Origin: Lachnospiraceae bacterium
GTDB lineage: Bacteria; Bacillota; Clostridia; Lachnospirales; Lachnospiraceae
Direction of reading: 5' to 3'
DNA length: 62,152 nt
Assembly: GCA_021201665.1 (NCBI GenBank)
Contig: JAJQEO010000001.1
Location: 1 to 62,152, forward strand
Positions within the stretch are counted from its first letter, which is position 1, and each line of letters begins with the position of its first letter. The position numbers and the translations under genes are program-made. The notes beneath the pieces were generated by a model. It worked only from the letters and a program-made list of their open reading frames with translations, was not told where the DNA came from and ran no database searches. This document shows, one piece after another, positions 54,349 through 62,152 of this stretch.

Positions 54349-55290
54349 GTGCAGCAAATGCTTTCAGTGATTCTCCCCGCATATAACGAGGAAAAAATGA
54401 TACGTACGGCCTCCGCGAGGATTGACGAGATCCTGACGGCGGAGCGGATTGATTATGAGATTGTGTTTGTCAATGACGGGTCGAAGGATGGGACCTGGGA
54501 AGAGATTACTAAGGCGGCCGCGGAGAATCCGCATGTGACGGGCGTCTGTTTTTCGCGGAATTTTGGCAAGGAGGCCGCGATGCTCGCGGGACTGGCCGAA
54601 GCTTCGGGGGACTGCTGTGCGGTGATGGACTGTGACCTGCAGCATCCGCCGGAAACACTGGTGGAGATGTTCCGGCTCTGGGAGCAGGGCTATGAGGTGA
54701 TCGAGGGTGTGAAGCGCACGCGCGGGAAGGAGAGTACCCTGCACCGGGCCAGCGCGGGACTTTTTTATAAGATGCTCTCGAAGGCGGTAAAGATTGACAT
54801 GTCGCGGGCCTCGGATTTTAAATTGCTCGACCGGCGGGCGGTGGACGCGCTGCTCTCCCTGCCGGAGCGGAACGTCTTTTTCCGTGCTTTGTCTTCCTGG
54901 ATCGGTTTTCGGACAACGACCGTAGAGTTTGACGTGCAGGAGCGCACGGAAGGTGAGTCCAAATGGTCCACCTGGTCGCTGGTCCAGTATGCGGTGAGAA
55001 ATATCGTGGTCTTTTCGACAGCCGCGCTGCAGTTCGTCACTATGGCGGGAGTGGTGGTTTTTGTCGCGGCAGTGATACTGGGGATCGAGACGCTGGTGCG
55101 CTACTTTATGGGACGTGCGGTGGAAGGCTTTACGACCGTGATTCTGCTGATCCTGATCATCGGGAGCCTGGTGATGATCAGCCTGGGGATCATCGGCTAT
55201 TATATAGGAAAGATTTATGAAGAGGTCAAAGGGCGGCCGCGGTATCTGATTGCGCGGAAGATTGAGAGAGGCGCGGCGCACACAGCATAA
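54349..55290 (+). CDS. Family 2 glycosyltransferase, dolichol/undecaprenyl-phosphate type (GtrB/DPM1-like)
   Basis: A 313-residue membrane-associated enzyme that transfers a sugar from a nucleotide to a polyprenyl phosphate. The GT-A domain has LSVILPAYNEEKMIRTA, VFVNDGSKDGTWEEI, CFSRNFGKEAAMLAGL and the metal-binding VMDCDLQHPPETL. Two C-terminal helices follow (TMAGVVVFVAAVILGIETLV; VILLILIIGSLVMISLGIIG), then a basic tail. GTG at 54349 or ATG at 54358 could be the start; GGAAGG lies upstream of both. It is a single gene; no flippase or second glycosyltransferase adjoins. Confidence 0.9.
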   Translation: MQQMLSVILPAYNEEKMIRTASARIDEILTAERIDYEIVFVNDGSKDGTWEEITKAAAENPHVTGVCFSRNFGKEAAMLAGLAEASGDCCAVMDCDLQHPPETLVEMFRLWEQGYEVIEGVKRTRGKESTLHRASAGLFYKMLSKAVKIDMSRASDFKLLDRRAVDALLSLPERNVFFRALSSWIGFRTTTVEFDVQERTEGESKWSTWSLVQYAVRNIVVFSTAALQFVTMAGVVVFVAAVILGIETLVRYFMGRAVEGFTTVILLILIIGSLVMISLGIIGYYIGKIYEEVKGRPRYLIARKIERGAAHTA

Positions 55291-55427
55291 TAAACGATCG
55301 CTTCTGCTGGTGTAGAATGTACCCGCAGGCAGAAAAGCCTCCTCGCTGCGCTTCAGGGCAGGCTGCAGTCCTCATTAAAATCGCTTCGCGATGGAGAACT
55401 GCTGATGGCTGCCCCTGTTTGCGTATT

Positions 55428-57017
55428 CTATACAATGGCCTCTACCAGAATTTTTCCGCCCAGGGTAATTTCGTGTACTCCGGGGACTTTGTTTTTATTA
55501 AAGCAAAAGCTGAGCATATACCCTTTTTCCAGATGATAATCATCCAAATATCCGATGAGCTGTTTTTCGCCGCGGGTATTGTATTCGTTTCCGCGCCATA
55601 TTTTTGTTTCTATAATATATTGCTTTCCGAGATAGTCGATAATAATATCTGTTCTGTTCATACTTCTGGTCCGGGCTTCCACATAATAATTGCCTGTCCC
55701 ATTAATAATGGGCCGAAGATACAGCAAAAATAGACGCCGGCCATTCTCTTCTATAAATTTATCAGAATTGGAAGCATAAACGTCTGTAAAATGTTCGGTG
55801 AACCTTCTTAAAATCAGATCCACATCCAGCACTGCGCCATGGATGAACTGATTCTTGGCCTGTATGGCTGACTGGTAAGTATCATTGCTGACATCTTCCC
55901 GGGACAGATAATAGTTATAAAGGCGCATTTCAAAAATACGATTTGCAATTGCTACCTGGCTGTTCGTTGATTTGACAAAGCCAAACCGAACCCCGATTGC
56001 TATTTCTTCCGTGTCGGGATTATATGAAATCGAACGACCGGAAAAAAGAATGGAAACAAGCATTTCAGAAAGAGTTTTGTATTCATCCAGCTTTTTAAAC
56101 ATATCATCAAACAACGTATTATTTTCAAAAAGCAGCAGCCGAACCGCTTTTTGAAAGCCGTTGCTTGTCCAGGCGTCGGAGCGCGACGGATATTCCTCAG
56201 TTCCTGCTACCTGTTCATCCAGCAGTTTACACAGTCTGGAGACCAGAAAAGGATAACCGGAGGAGTATGCATAGATCATCCGGCTCATGGAATCCGTATC
56301 CATCCCGGTATGATAATCCTTTTCGTACTCGCTGAGCATGCCTGCTATTCCATCTTCCGAAAAAGCCATGTTGACATTGAAATCGGCGGCTATGTTCCAA
56401 GGAGAATTATATTTTGAATCCTCCTCCGGACGCATTTTCAGCTTCAGGTTTTTGATGTCATACACGCCGGCCAGTATGACAGAATGAAAAGTGCGGTCTT
56501 TTCCGAGCTTTTGCTTCAGATATTTTTCTCTGAGCAGCCCCAGAAAAGTCAGAAAAATCTGATTATCCGCATTTTTGTCTACTTCATCAATCATCAGGAT
56601 CACTTTCTTTTCGCTTTTGGAACAGAAGGAGGTGATCCGCCTTCCCAGGTCCCGCAATGGGAAATCATCAGATAATGGCCGCCTCCATTCTTCCTGAAGC
56701 ACGGAGGAAATATTCTGGCAAAGTAATAAATCGCCGATGTCCATCCATAACCCCTGCGCGAGGGTTTTTAAAGACTGAAAATACTCATCCGCTGCTTCGA
56801 AGCTGATATCAAGGACAATATAGTCTTTCTCTAACTGCTGGAACAGAAGCTCAAGAGTAGTTGTTTTTCCATATTGGCGGGCGCGGTTGATGGTAAAATA
56901 TTCTCCGGGGACGATATATTTTTCGATAATCTGTTTAGTGACAGAAGAGGTGTCTACCATGTAGTGCAGAGCAGGGATACAGACACCGGTTGTGTTAAAT
57001 TTTCTTGGAGTGTTCAT
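55428..57017 (-). CDS. AAA-ATPase-like / PD-(D/E)XK nuclease protein, intact paralogue
   Basis: A 529-residue homologue of the protein encoded at 6930-8591. ATPase part: INRARQYGKTTTLELLFQQL (Walker A) and VILMIDEVDKNADNQ (Walker B); MRPEEDSKYNSPWNIAADF runs without the insertion seen in the other copy. The C-terminal nuclease-like domain retains RTDIIIDYLGKQYIIETKIW, with the D and ExK residues, and RGEKQLIGYLDDYH. GGAGGG precedes the ATG at 57017. Function unknown. It has its own promoter, and only the GT2 gene lies downstream, convergent. Confidence 0.85.
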   Translation of the reverse strand: MNTPRKFNTTGVCIPALHYMVDTSSVTKQIIEKYIVPGEYFTINRARQYGKTTTLELLFQQLEKDYIVLDISFEAADEYFQSLKTLAQGLWMDIGDLLLCQNISSVLQEEWRRPLSDDFPLRDLGRRITSFCSKSEKKVILMIDEVDKNADNQIFLTFLGLLREKYLKQKLGKDRTFHSVILAGVYDIKNLKLKMRPEEDSKYNSPWNIAADFNVNMAFSEDGIAGMLSEYEKDYHTGMDTDSMSRMIYAYSSGYPFLVSRLCKLLDEQVAGTEEYPSRSDAWTSNGFQKAVRLLLFENNTLFDDMFKKLDEYKTLSEMLVSILFSGRSISYNPDTEEIAIGVRFGFVKSTNSQVAIANRIFEMRLYNYYLSREDVSNDTYQSAIQAKNQFIHGAVLDVDLILRRFTEHFTDVYASNSDKFIEENGRRLFLLYLRPIINGTGNYYVEARTRSMNRTDIIIDYLGKQYIIETKIWRGNEYNTRGEKQLIGYLDDYHLEKGYMLSFCFNKNKVPGVHEITLGGKILVEAIV

Positions 57018-57050
57018 GAAAATCCCTCCTTCCAGGATTTCTTTGCGGTT

Positions 57051-57079
57051 ATCATAGCAAAAAGTTTCCTGGATTGCAA
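57051..57079 (-). promoter_or_regulatory. Predicted sigma-A promoter of the second AAA-ATPase gene
   Basis: On the minus strand TTGCAA, 17-bp spacer, TATGAT, about 34 bp before the ATG. The rest of the 57018-57472 gap has GC-rich hairpins (for example around 57325-57395) but no supported gene. Confidence 0.6.
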
Positions 57080-57472
57080 TGCTATTTCGAATCTGTGCAG
57101 GCAAAACGGCAGTCGGGCTGCGTCGAGGCTTTTATGGCCTGCGATTCGCGCGTTAGGCGGTGCAAGATGGGCATATATTTCGAGACAGATCCTTAGCGTC
57201 GCATCCGACCCGGAAACAGTCGTTTTCGCACTTGAAACTCGTAAAGCAGAGCTTTAAAATAGGCGTTTTCACACTTGATTTTCGCAATGCCTCCCCTTAT
57301 AATACGCGGTGAATCGATTAGAAACCATCACAGAGCGAAAAACCGCCGGAGCTGTGGGAATCTGTTCTCCGCAGCAGGGGTGCGCTCTGTGGTTTAAAAT
57401 AAGTCGACCGCAATTCCATTGGCTTTAGACGATGGGTAATTCACGCCGCCCATTCATACAGGAGGTTTTGAT

Positions 57473-59380
57473 ATGGCTCTTGAAGATTATAAGAAAGCAG
57501 TCCGGCTGGGGAAAAAGGATTACCAGGCGCGTATGATGCGCGGGGAGCGTCCGACGCTGGCGGTGCTCGATGAGATTCTGCCGCAGGAGTCTCTCTCGCA
57601 GGTGTCCCTCGGCCTGGTGCAGATCCCGATTGACCAGATCGTGGGGACGCGGTACGGCGGGCGCGGCAGCTCGTTTGCCGGCAATTTTATGCCGATCCTG
57701 GATGTTGGCTCCGAGTTTGCTTCGAAGTGGGCAAATCTGAGTACGGCGCATGTGGAAGAGGGCATCCACGATCCGATCAAGGCCTGGGAATACAGGAACC
57801 GGTTTTATGTGGAAGAGGGCAATAAGCGTGTCAGCGTGATGAAATATTACGAGGCGGTCTCTATCCCGGGGACGGTCACGCGCATCCTTCCGAAGCGCAC
57901 GGACGATCTGGAGACGGTGATTTATTACGAATTTGTGGACTTTTACGCCCTTTCCGGGATTAATTATATAGAATTTTCGAAAAAAGGCAGCTACGCGAAG
58001 CTGCAGGCGGCGGTCGGCAAGGCTTCGGACGAGACCTGGGACGACGACGACCGGCTGAATTTCAGCTCTGTCTATACCCGTTTTACTGCGGCGTATCAGG
58101 CGAAGGGCGGCGGCAGGCTTTCTATCAAGCCGGGGGACGCGTTTCTGACTTTTGTCACGCTGTACGGCTATGACAAGGTGAGCGATATCACGACGGACGA
58201 GATGAAGACGCTCATCGCGAAGGCCTGGGAGGAATTTGAGCTGCTGACGGAGGCGGACAAGGTCGCGCTGAAGATGGATCCGGCACCGGAGAAAAAGCCG
58301 CTGCTCTCCCGCCTGCTGCCGACCGGAAAGCCGAAGCTGAAGATTGCCTTTATTTATGATAAGACGCCGGGCTCCTCCGCGTGGACCTATTCGCACGAGC
58401 TCGGAAGGCTGCATCTGGAGCAGACCTTCCCGGATGAGGTGAGTACGGTCGCGTACAGCCAGATCACGGCAGAGACGATCGAGGAGACGCTGGACGCGGC
58501 GATCGCGGATGGCTGCAACCTGATCTTCACAACCACCCCTGTTTTTGCCAGGGCTAGCGTAAAGGCGGCGATTGCAAATCCGGATGTCCGTATTCTCAAC
58601 TGCTCGCTGAACACCTCGCACCGCTACATCCGCACCTATTACCCCCGGATGCACGAGGCGAAATTCCTGATGGGCGCGATCGCGGGCGCGATGGCGGAAA
58701 ACAGCCGGCTCGCCTATATCGCGGATTACCCGCTTTTTGGCACGATTTCCAACATCAATGCTTTCGCGCTCGGCGCGAAAATGATCAACCCCCGCGCGAA
58801 GGTTTACCTGGAATGGTCCTCCAAAAAGGACGTGGATATCAGCGACCGGCTGCGCAAGCTGAATCCTTCCTGTATTTCCGGCAAGGACATGGTCATCCCT
58901 GAGGAGGCTTCCCGCTTTTTCGGGATCTACCACATGGTGGACGGCCGCCCGCAGAACCTGGCGATGCCGCTCTGCCACTGGGGACGGTTTTATGAAAAGC
59001 TGATCCGCACGATCATGGACGGCACCTGGAAATACGACGACGACACCGGCAAGGCGATCAACTACTGGTGGGGCATGTCCTCGGGCGTGGTGGACGTTAT
59101 CTGCTCGCAGAACCTGCCGATCGGCACCAAGCGCCTGGTTGACCTGTTGAAAAACACCATCAGTGCGGGCGAGTTCAACCCCTTCTCAGGGACGCTCTAC
59201 TCGCAGACAGGCATCGTGAAGTCCCAGGCAGAGTGGGGCGACAGCCTGACGCCGGAGCAGATCGTCAAAATGGACTGGCTCGCGGAGAATGTCATCGGCG
59301 CCATCCCGGAGGAATATGAACTCACTGAGCACGCAAAGCCCGTCGTCGCGCAGCAGGGCGTGAAGAAGAGTGAGGTATAG
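57473..59380 (+). CDS. ParB-like domain fused to a BMP/PnrA-type binding domain, cytoplasmic
   Basis: A 635-residue fusion. Residues about 45-150 (QVSLGLVQIPIDQIVGTRYG and RFYVEEGNKRVSVMKYYEAV) resemble the ParB/sulfiredoxin N-terminal fold, with EGNKR in the place of the ParB GERR/GHRR box. A helical linker of about 100 residues follows. Residues about 280-620 match BMP family nucleoside-binding proteins: LKIAFIYDKTPGSSAWTYSH, AIADGCNLIFTTTPVFARAS and GAIAGAMAENSRLAYIADYP. There is no signal peptide, so the binding domain would sit in the cytoplasm, unlike transporter BMP proteins. AGGAGG precedes the ATG. The phosphoesterase gene follows after 33 bp. Confidence 0.8.
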   Translation: MALEDYKKAVRLGKKDYQARMMRGERPTLAVLDEILPQESLSQVSLGLVQIPIDQIVGTRYGGRGSSFAGNFMPILDVGSEFASKWANLSTAHVEEGIHDPIKAWEYRNRFYVEEGNKRVSVMKYYEAVSIPGTVTRILPKRTDDLETVIYYEFVDFYALSGINYIEFSKKGSYAKLQAAVGKASDETWDDDDRLNFSSVYTRFTAAYQAKGGGRLSIKPGDAFLTFVTLYGYDKVSDITTDEMKTLIAKAWEEFELLTEADKVALKMDPAPEKKPLLSRLLPTGKPKLKIAFIYDKTPGSSAWTYSHELGRLHLEQTFPDEVSTVAYSQITAETIEETLDAAIADGCNLIFTTTPVFARASVKAAIANPDVRILNCSLNTSHRYIRTYYPRMHEAKFLMGAIAGAMAENSRLAYIADYPLFGTISNINAFALGAKMINPRAKVYLEWSSKKDVDISDRLRKLNPSCISGKDMVIPEEASRFFGIYHMVDGRPQNLAMPLCHWGRFYEKLIRTIMDGTWKYDDDTGKAINYWWGMSSGVVDVICSQNLPIGTKRLVDLLKNTISAGEFNPFSGTLYSQTGIVKSQAEWGDSLTPEQIVKMDWLAENVIGAIPEEYELTEHAKPVVAQQGVKKSEV

Positions 59381-59413
59381 AAAAAACGCAATAGAAAGGA
59401 ACACAAAAGCAAC

Positions 59414-60052
59414 ATGCGGATACTGGCAATCGCGGACGAAGAGTCCGCCTATCTGTGGGATCATTTTGAAAAAAGCAAGCTGGACGGCATCGACCTGATC
59501 ATATCCTGCGGCGACCTGCATCCGCACTACCTGTCCTTTCTGGCCACCTTTACATCCGCGCCGGTGATTTATGTGCATGGAAATCATGACGAAAAATATG
59601 ATAAAGTCCCTCCGGAAGGCTGCACCTGCATCGACGACGATATCTTTGTTTTCGAGGGCGTCCGCATCCTGGGGCTGGGCGGCTCCATGCGCTACCGCCC
59701 CGGCAACTACCAATACACGGAAAAGCAGATGCGCAAACGGGTGAAAAAGCTGCGCTGGAAGCTTTTCCGCCACCGCGGCTTCGACATTCTGGTCACGCAC
59801 GCGCCCGCCTATCAGCTCAACGACGGGCGTGACCTGCCTCACCAGGGCTTCAAAAGCTTTATCGACCTGATCGAGAAATACAACCCGCGCTACTTCCTGC
59901 ACGGCCATGTCCATATGTCCTACGGCCGCCAGCACAAGCGCTACGACAAATATCACGATACGCATGTCATCAACGCGTACGAGCGGTTTGTGTTTGATTA
60001 CGACGCAAAAGACGAGGCGGAGATTATGACATCGTTTTATGGGATTCAGTGA
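59414..60052 (+). CDS. Metallophosphoesterase (calcineurin-like)
   Basis: A 212-residue enzyme. The metal motifs are ISCGDLHPHYL, VHGNHDEKYD, LVTHAPAYQLNDG and FLHGHVHMSYG. The first D-x-H block is replaced by ILAIADEESAYLWDHFE, as in a subgroup of clostridial phosphoesterases, so one metal ligand may come from elsewhere. The ATG follows AAAGGAAC. It is probably co-transcribed with the ParB-like/BMP gene, and the pair might sense and hydrolyse a nucleotide; this is inference. It converges with ptuB, overlapping by 7 bp. Confidence 0.88.
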   Translation: MRILAIADEESAYLWDHFEKSKLDGIDLIISCGDLHPHYLSFLATFTSAPVIYVHGNHDEKYDKVPPEGCTCIDDDIFVFEGVRILGLGGSMRYRPGNYQYTEKQMRKRVKKLRWKLFRHRGFDILVTHAPAYQLNDGRDLPHQGFKSFIDLIEKYNPRYFLHGHVHMSYGRQHKRYDKYHDTHVINAYERFVFDYDAKDEAEIMTSFYGIQ

Positions 60053-60750
60053 AGCGCGGATTTGGGATGGCAGATTCCTGGCAGAATGTTTGCAAATTCT
60101 GGAAAAGAATCCTTGTGATCCTTGATCAGCCAGCGCTTGAATGCAGTGAACGCGGAGCTATCTTCTAACTCTCGTTCGATAAGACACCTTAAGTCATCTT
60201 TGTCTTCACCGTCCGCTTCGTAATATTCTCGCACATATTCTTTGAAGGCGGAAAGCTCTTTCCGCAGTCGTTTTCGCAGTATAGTTGCTTCCAGAATTTT
60301 TTGTGGAGTGGAGCCGTAATAGATATCCCGAAGAAGTTCTGCTGTATTATGTGTTTCTTCTCGTGAATCAAGCTCCTGAAATATTAGCTTTTCTTCAATG
60401 CCAAAGTATCCTGTTTTGCGAAAAGCAATAACAGCATCGATGTCCTCTTTTGTGCAGTCCAAAATGGGATCATATTTGGCAAGCTTGGTGTTATTACAAT
60501 GTGCGCATGACAAAAACAGATTGTTCCAGTCATATTTTAAATCATCATTTCCATGATGCGGATAAAGATGCTCAATCTGATAAGAGGTGATTTCTTTGTT
60601 TTCACAAATATAGCATTTTCCATGAAACACTTCGCGCAAAGCTGCTATAACATCGGGAGTATTATAGGAAGAATGAGCATTTTTCGCTTTTAACAGTGAT
60701 TCTACTGCTTTTTCGGATTTTTCAGTCTTTTTACGCTCAAATCGGATCAT
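60046..60750 (-). CDS. ptuB: Septu defence HNH endonuclease, PtuB-like
   Basis: A 234-residue HNH nuclease of the TIGR02646/PtuB type. GKCYICENKEITSYQIEHLY begins the zinc knuckle and the catalytic His; NLFLSCAHCNNTKLAKYDPI completes it with the second CxxC and the HNH Asn residues. It starts 14 bp inside the ptuA 3' end, so translation is coupled. In Septu, PtuA binds ATP and PtuB cuts DNA during phage infection. The pair is AT-rich relative to its surroundings, a sign of transfer. Confidence 0.8.
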   Translation of the reverse strand: MIRFERKKTEKSEKAVESLLKAKNAHSSYNTPDVIAALREVFHGKCYICENKEITSYQIEHLYPHHGNDDLKYDWNNLFLSCAHCNNTKLAKYDPILDCTKEDIDAVIAFRKTGYFGIEEKLIFQELDSREETHNTAELLRDIYYGSTPQKILEATILRKRLRKELSAFKEYVREYYEADGEDKDDLRCLIERELEDSSAFTAFKRWLIKDHKDSFPEFANILPGICHPKSALH

Positions 60751-61978
60751 GCTTGTTTCCTTCTATTTCTTCAAACTGTACCTTTGCTTCTGGGGATAGT
60801 TCACCAGAAAGATTTTTTAATTCGCATCGAAGCCTTGCTCTTTCAGCTCGTTCTTCTTTTGAAGGAGAAGTTTTATTTAGTAAAATGCGATATCTTTCAA
60901 GCTTCGTCCTCAGATCGACAGAATATTCATCTGCTTCAAAATAACCTTCAGCGAGCCCGTCTGCGGAATAAAGTGACAAATTATCAATTTCGGTATGGCT
61001 TTCTAAATCGTACGCTTTTGCGTTTGAAATAGAATTTAAAATATAAGGAGAATGTGTCGTAACGATAAATTGAAGCTTTGGAAAGAAAGTCACTAAGAAT
61101 GGCATAATTTTCCTCTGCAGCTCAATATGAAGGTGAGTTTCCAATTCATCTATCAGTACGATTCCTTCAGTATTATATTCGCTGATGTTGCCTTTTAAAA
61201 GCCAATTTTGATCCATACGCAGCATCAGATTGGATACAATATAAATTACAGAGGAGTAGCCATCTGAAACTTCGTCAAGTCCAAAAGGTTTTCTGCCCTT
61301 TTCATGTATGACAAAATCATATTCCTTATAATTATACTCCAGCGTGACAGATTTATCGTCAAGTAAAATTTTCAGAGCGTTTTCAAATCGATCAAACCAT
61401 TTTTGAATTTTAGCAACGGTTTCGGAATCGCCTTCGTTTCGGGCATAGGATTGCTGAGTTTTTAAGTGAACCATATATTTGAGGAGCAAACGTCCCGGCT
61501 CGGAGGTGACAGCATAGGATTCTTCCAGCTTTACATCTTCTACACCATTTCCTCGAAGGAGTTCTGTTTTCCTGTCAGCAGGGAAAAAAGCGGTTATAAA
61601 TTTTCCGGATTTGTATAAAGCTTCCAGATCCTCGTACTCATTAAACCGAATGTCAATACCATCTTTATATTTTTTTATGAAAGATAATTTTTCCTGATAG
61701 TTCTTTTCGGCCTGAAACTTTTCCCCTTCGGTCGTCGCACTTTTCAGCTTTTTTTCAGCAATATCCAACCACCGTTGGTAGGTTTCATTTATATGATTTA
61801 ATTTTCCATCATTTATGGCAGACAAATATTTGCGCATTGCTTCAAGCAGCGATGTCTTACCGGAACCGTTTTTCCCAGTGATCATTAAATGCTGCCTGTT
61901 CTCGCCGTCCAAAGGAATCACAAGATTTGATAAGTGACGTAACTCATCAATTTTGATTTCAGTAATAAAATGTTCCAT
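60737..61978 (-). CDS. ptuA: Septu defence AAA ATPase, PtuA-like (ABC/SMC-type)
   Basis: A 413-residue ATPase. The N-terminus has LMITGKNGSGKTSLLEAM (Walker A), a coiled-coil central part (KKLKSATTEGEKFQAEKNYQ), then LDEVSDGYSSVIYI as signature region, GIVLIDELETHLHIELQ (Walker B, D-loop) and QFIVTTHSPYILNS (switch His). This matches ATPases of the OLD/PtuA group. AAGGAG precedes the ATG. No reverse transcriptase of a retron is inside the window, but only 174 bp lie upstream before the edge. Confidence 0.82.
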   Translation of the reverse strand: MEHFITEIKIDELRHLSNLVIPLDGENRQHLMITGKNGSGKTSLLEAMRKYLSAINDGKLNHINETYQRWLDIAEKKLKSATTEGEKFQAEKNYQEKLSFIKKYKDGIDIRFNEYEDLEALYKSGKFITAFFPADRKTELLRGNGVEDVKLEESYAVTSEPGRLLLKYMVHLKTQQSYARNEGDSETVAKIQKWFDRFENALKILLDDKSVTLEYNYKEYDFVIHEKGRKPFGLDEVSDGYSSVIYIVSNLMLRMDQNWLLKGNISEYNTEGIVLIDELETHLHIELQRKIMPFLVTFFPKLQFIVTTHSPYILNSISNAKAYDLESHTEIDNLSLYSADGLAEGYFEADEYSVDLRTKLERYRILLNKTSPSKEERAERARLRCELKNLSGELSPEAKVQFEEIEGNKHDPI

Positions 61979-62032
61979 CCTGTTTGCTCCTTGATAGTTT
62001 ATTTCTGCGCTTATTCACTAGACTAGTAATGA

Positions 62033-62061
62033 ATTTTACCATTGATTGAAGAAAAAAACAA
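62033..62061 (-). promoter_or_regulatory. Predicted promoter of ptuAB
   Basis: On the minus strand TTGTTT (62061-62056), 17-bp spacer, TAAAAT (62038-62033), about 55 bp before the ptuA ATG. Same -35/-10 hexamers and spacing as the promoter at 6836. Confidence 0.5.
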
Positions 62062-62152
62062 TATTCATTGTGTACAATAACTTGAAAAGTGTTGGCGTGT
62101 TACAGGTCACACCCTGGCCAGACTTTTTAGAGATGAAGACAAAGGCCCAAAC

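Overview
The window looks like a chromosomal segment of a gut-type Clostridium relative, probably Lachnospiraceae. This rests on gene content: NitT/TauT and Opp ABC operons, GH78/GH3/GH43 glycosidases, a GPH-type sugar symporter, YesL, AEC, Rpn and AAA-ATPase/PD-(D/E)XK families, a DUF4860/GspF pseudopilin cluster, AGGAGG ribosome sites and a c-di-GMP-I riboswitch. It is otherwise moderately GC-rich; the genes at about 30.8-31.4 kb and 60-62 kb are clearly more AT-rich. I see no tRNA, rRNA, CRISPR array, intact insertion sequence or prophage.

Layout. 0.1-5.3 kb: an esterase, a minus-strand NitT/TauT-type ABC importer (permease, ATPase, binding protein) and a small DUF2798-like membrane protein. 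5.4-8.6 kb: an Rpn-like nuclease and an AAA-ATPase/PD-(D/E)XK protein carrying a palindromic insertion. 9-13.2 kb: alpha-L-rhamnosidase and an alpha/beta hydrolase. 13.2-16.4 kb: a pseudopilin/GspF/transglutaminase-lipoprotein cluster. 16.7-18.1 kb: promoter, c-di-GMP-I riboswitch, terminator and a secreted HELGH metallopeptidase resembling Pro-Pro endopeptidases. 18.3-26.4 kb: YesL, Uma2, ileS and glgP. 26.8-36.1 kb: GH3, AEC carrier, an orphan structured RNA, a PBECR4-like protein, SGNH hydrolase, GPH symporter and GH43. 36.1-39.1 kb: two small proteins, an AraC regulator and ogt. 39.1-47.1 kb: two aryl-sulfate sulfotransferases, an MdoB/LtaS-like phosphoglycerol transferase and a membrane protein. 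47.4-53.9 kb: an oppBCDF-oppA operon. 54.3-60 kb: GT2 glycosyltransferase, a second AAA-ATPase/nuclease, a ParB-like/BMP fusion and a phosphoesterase. 60-62 kb: a Septu-like ptuA-ptuB defence pair.

The most unusual property is repeat biology. Short tandem arrays occur in many genes with periods of 30, 33, 36 or 39 bp, always frame-preserving. Arrays between genes also have periods of 43, 35, 20 or 14 bp. Several arrays abut or cross stop codons, and one 36-bp array runs in frame through a TAG that separates two genes. Two palindromic elements lie in frame inside protein genes (an AAA-ATPase and ileS), similar in principle to Rickettsia palindromic elements. At least two modular palindromic repeat families are dispersed between genes.

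Functional links: the glycosidases, symporter and AraC regulator suggest plant or host glycan use; the riboswitch-protease unit suggests c-di-GMP control of surface proteolysis; the sulfotransferases and phosphoglycerol transferase act outside the membrane. All functions are inferred from sequence motifs recalled from known families; no database search was run.
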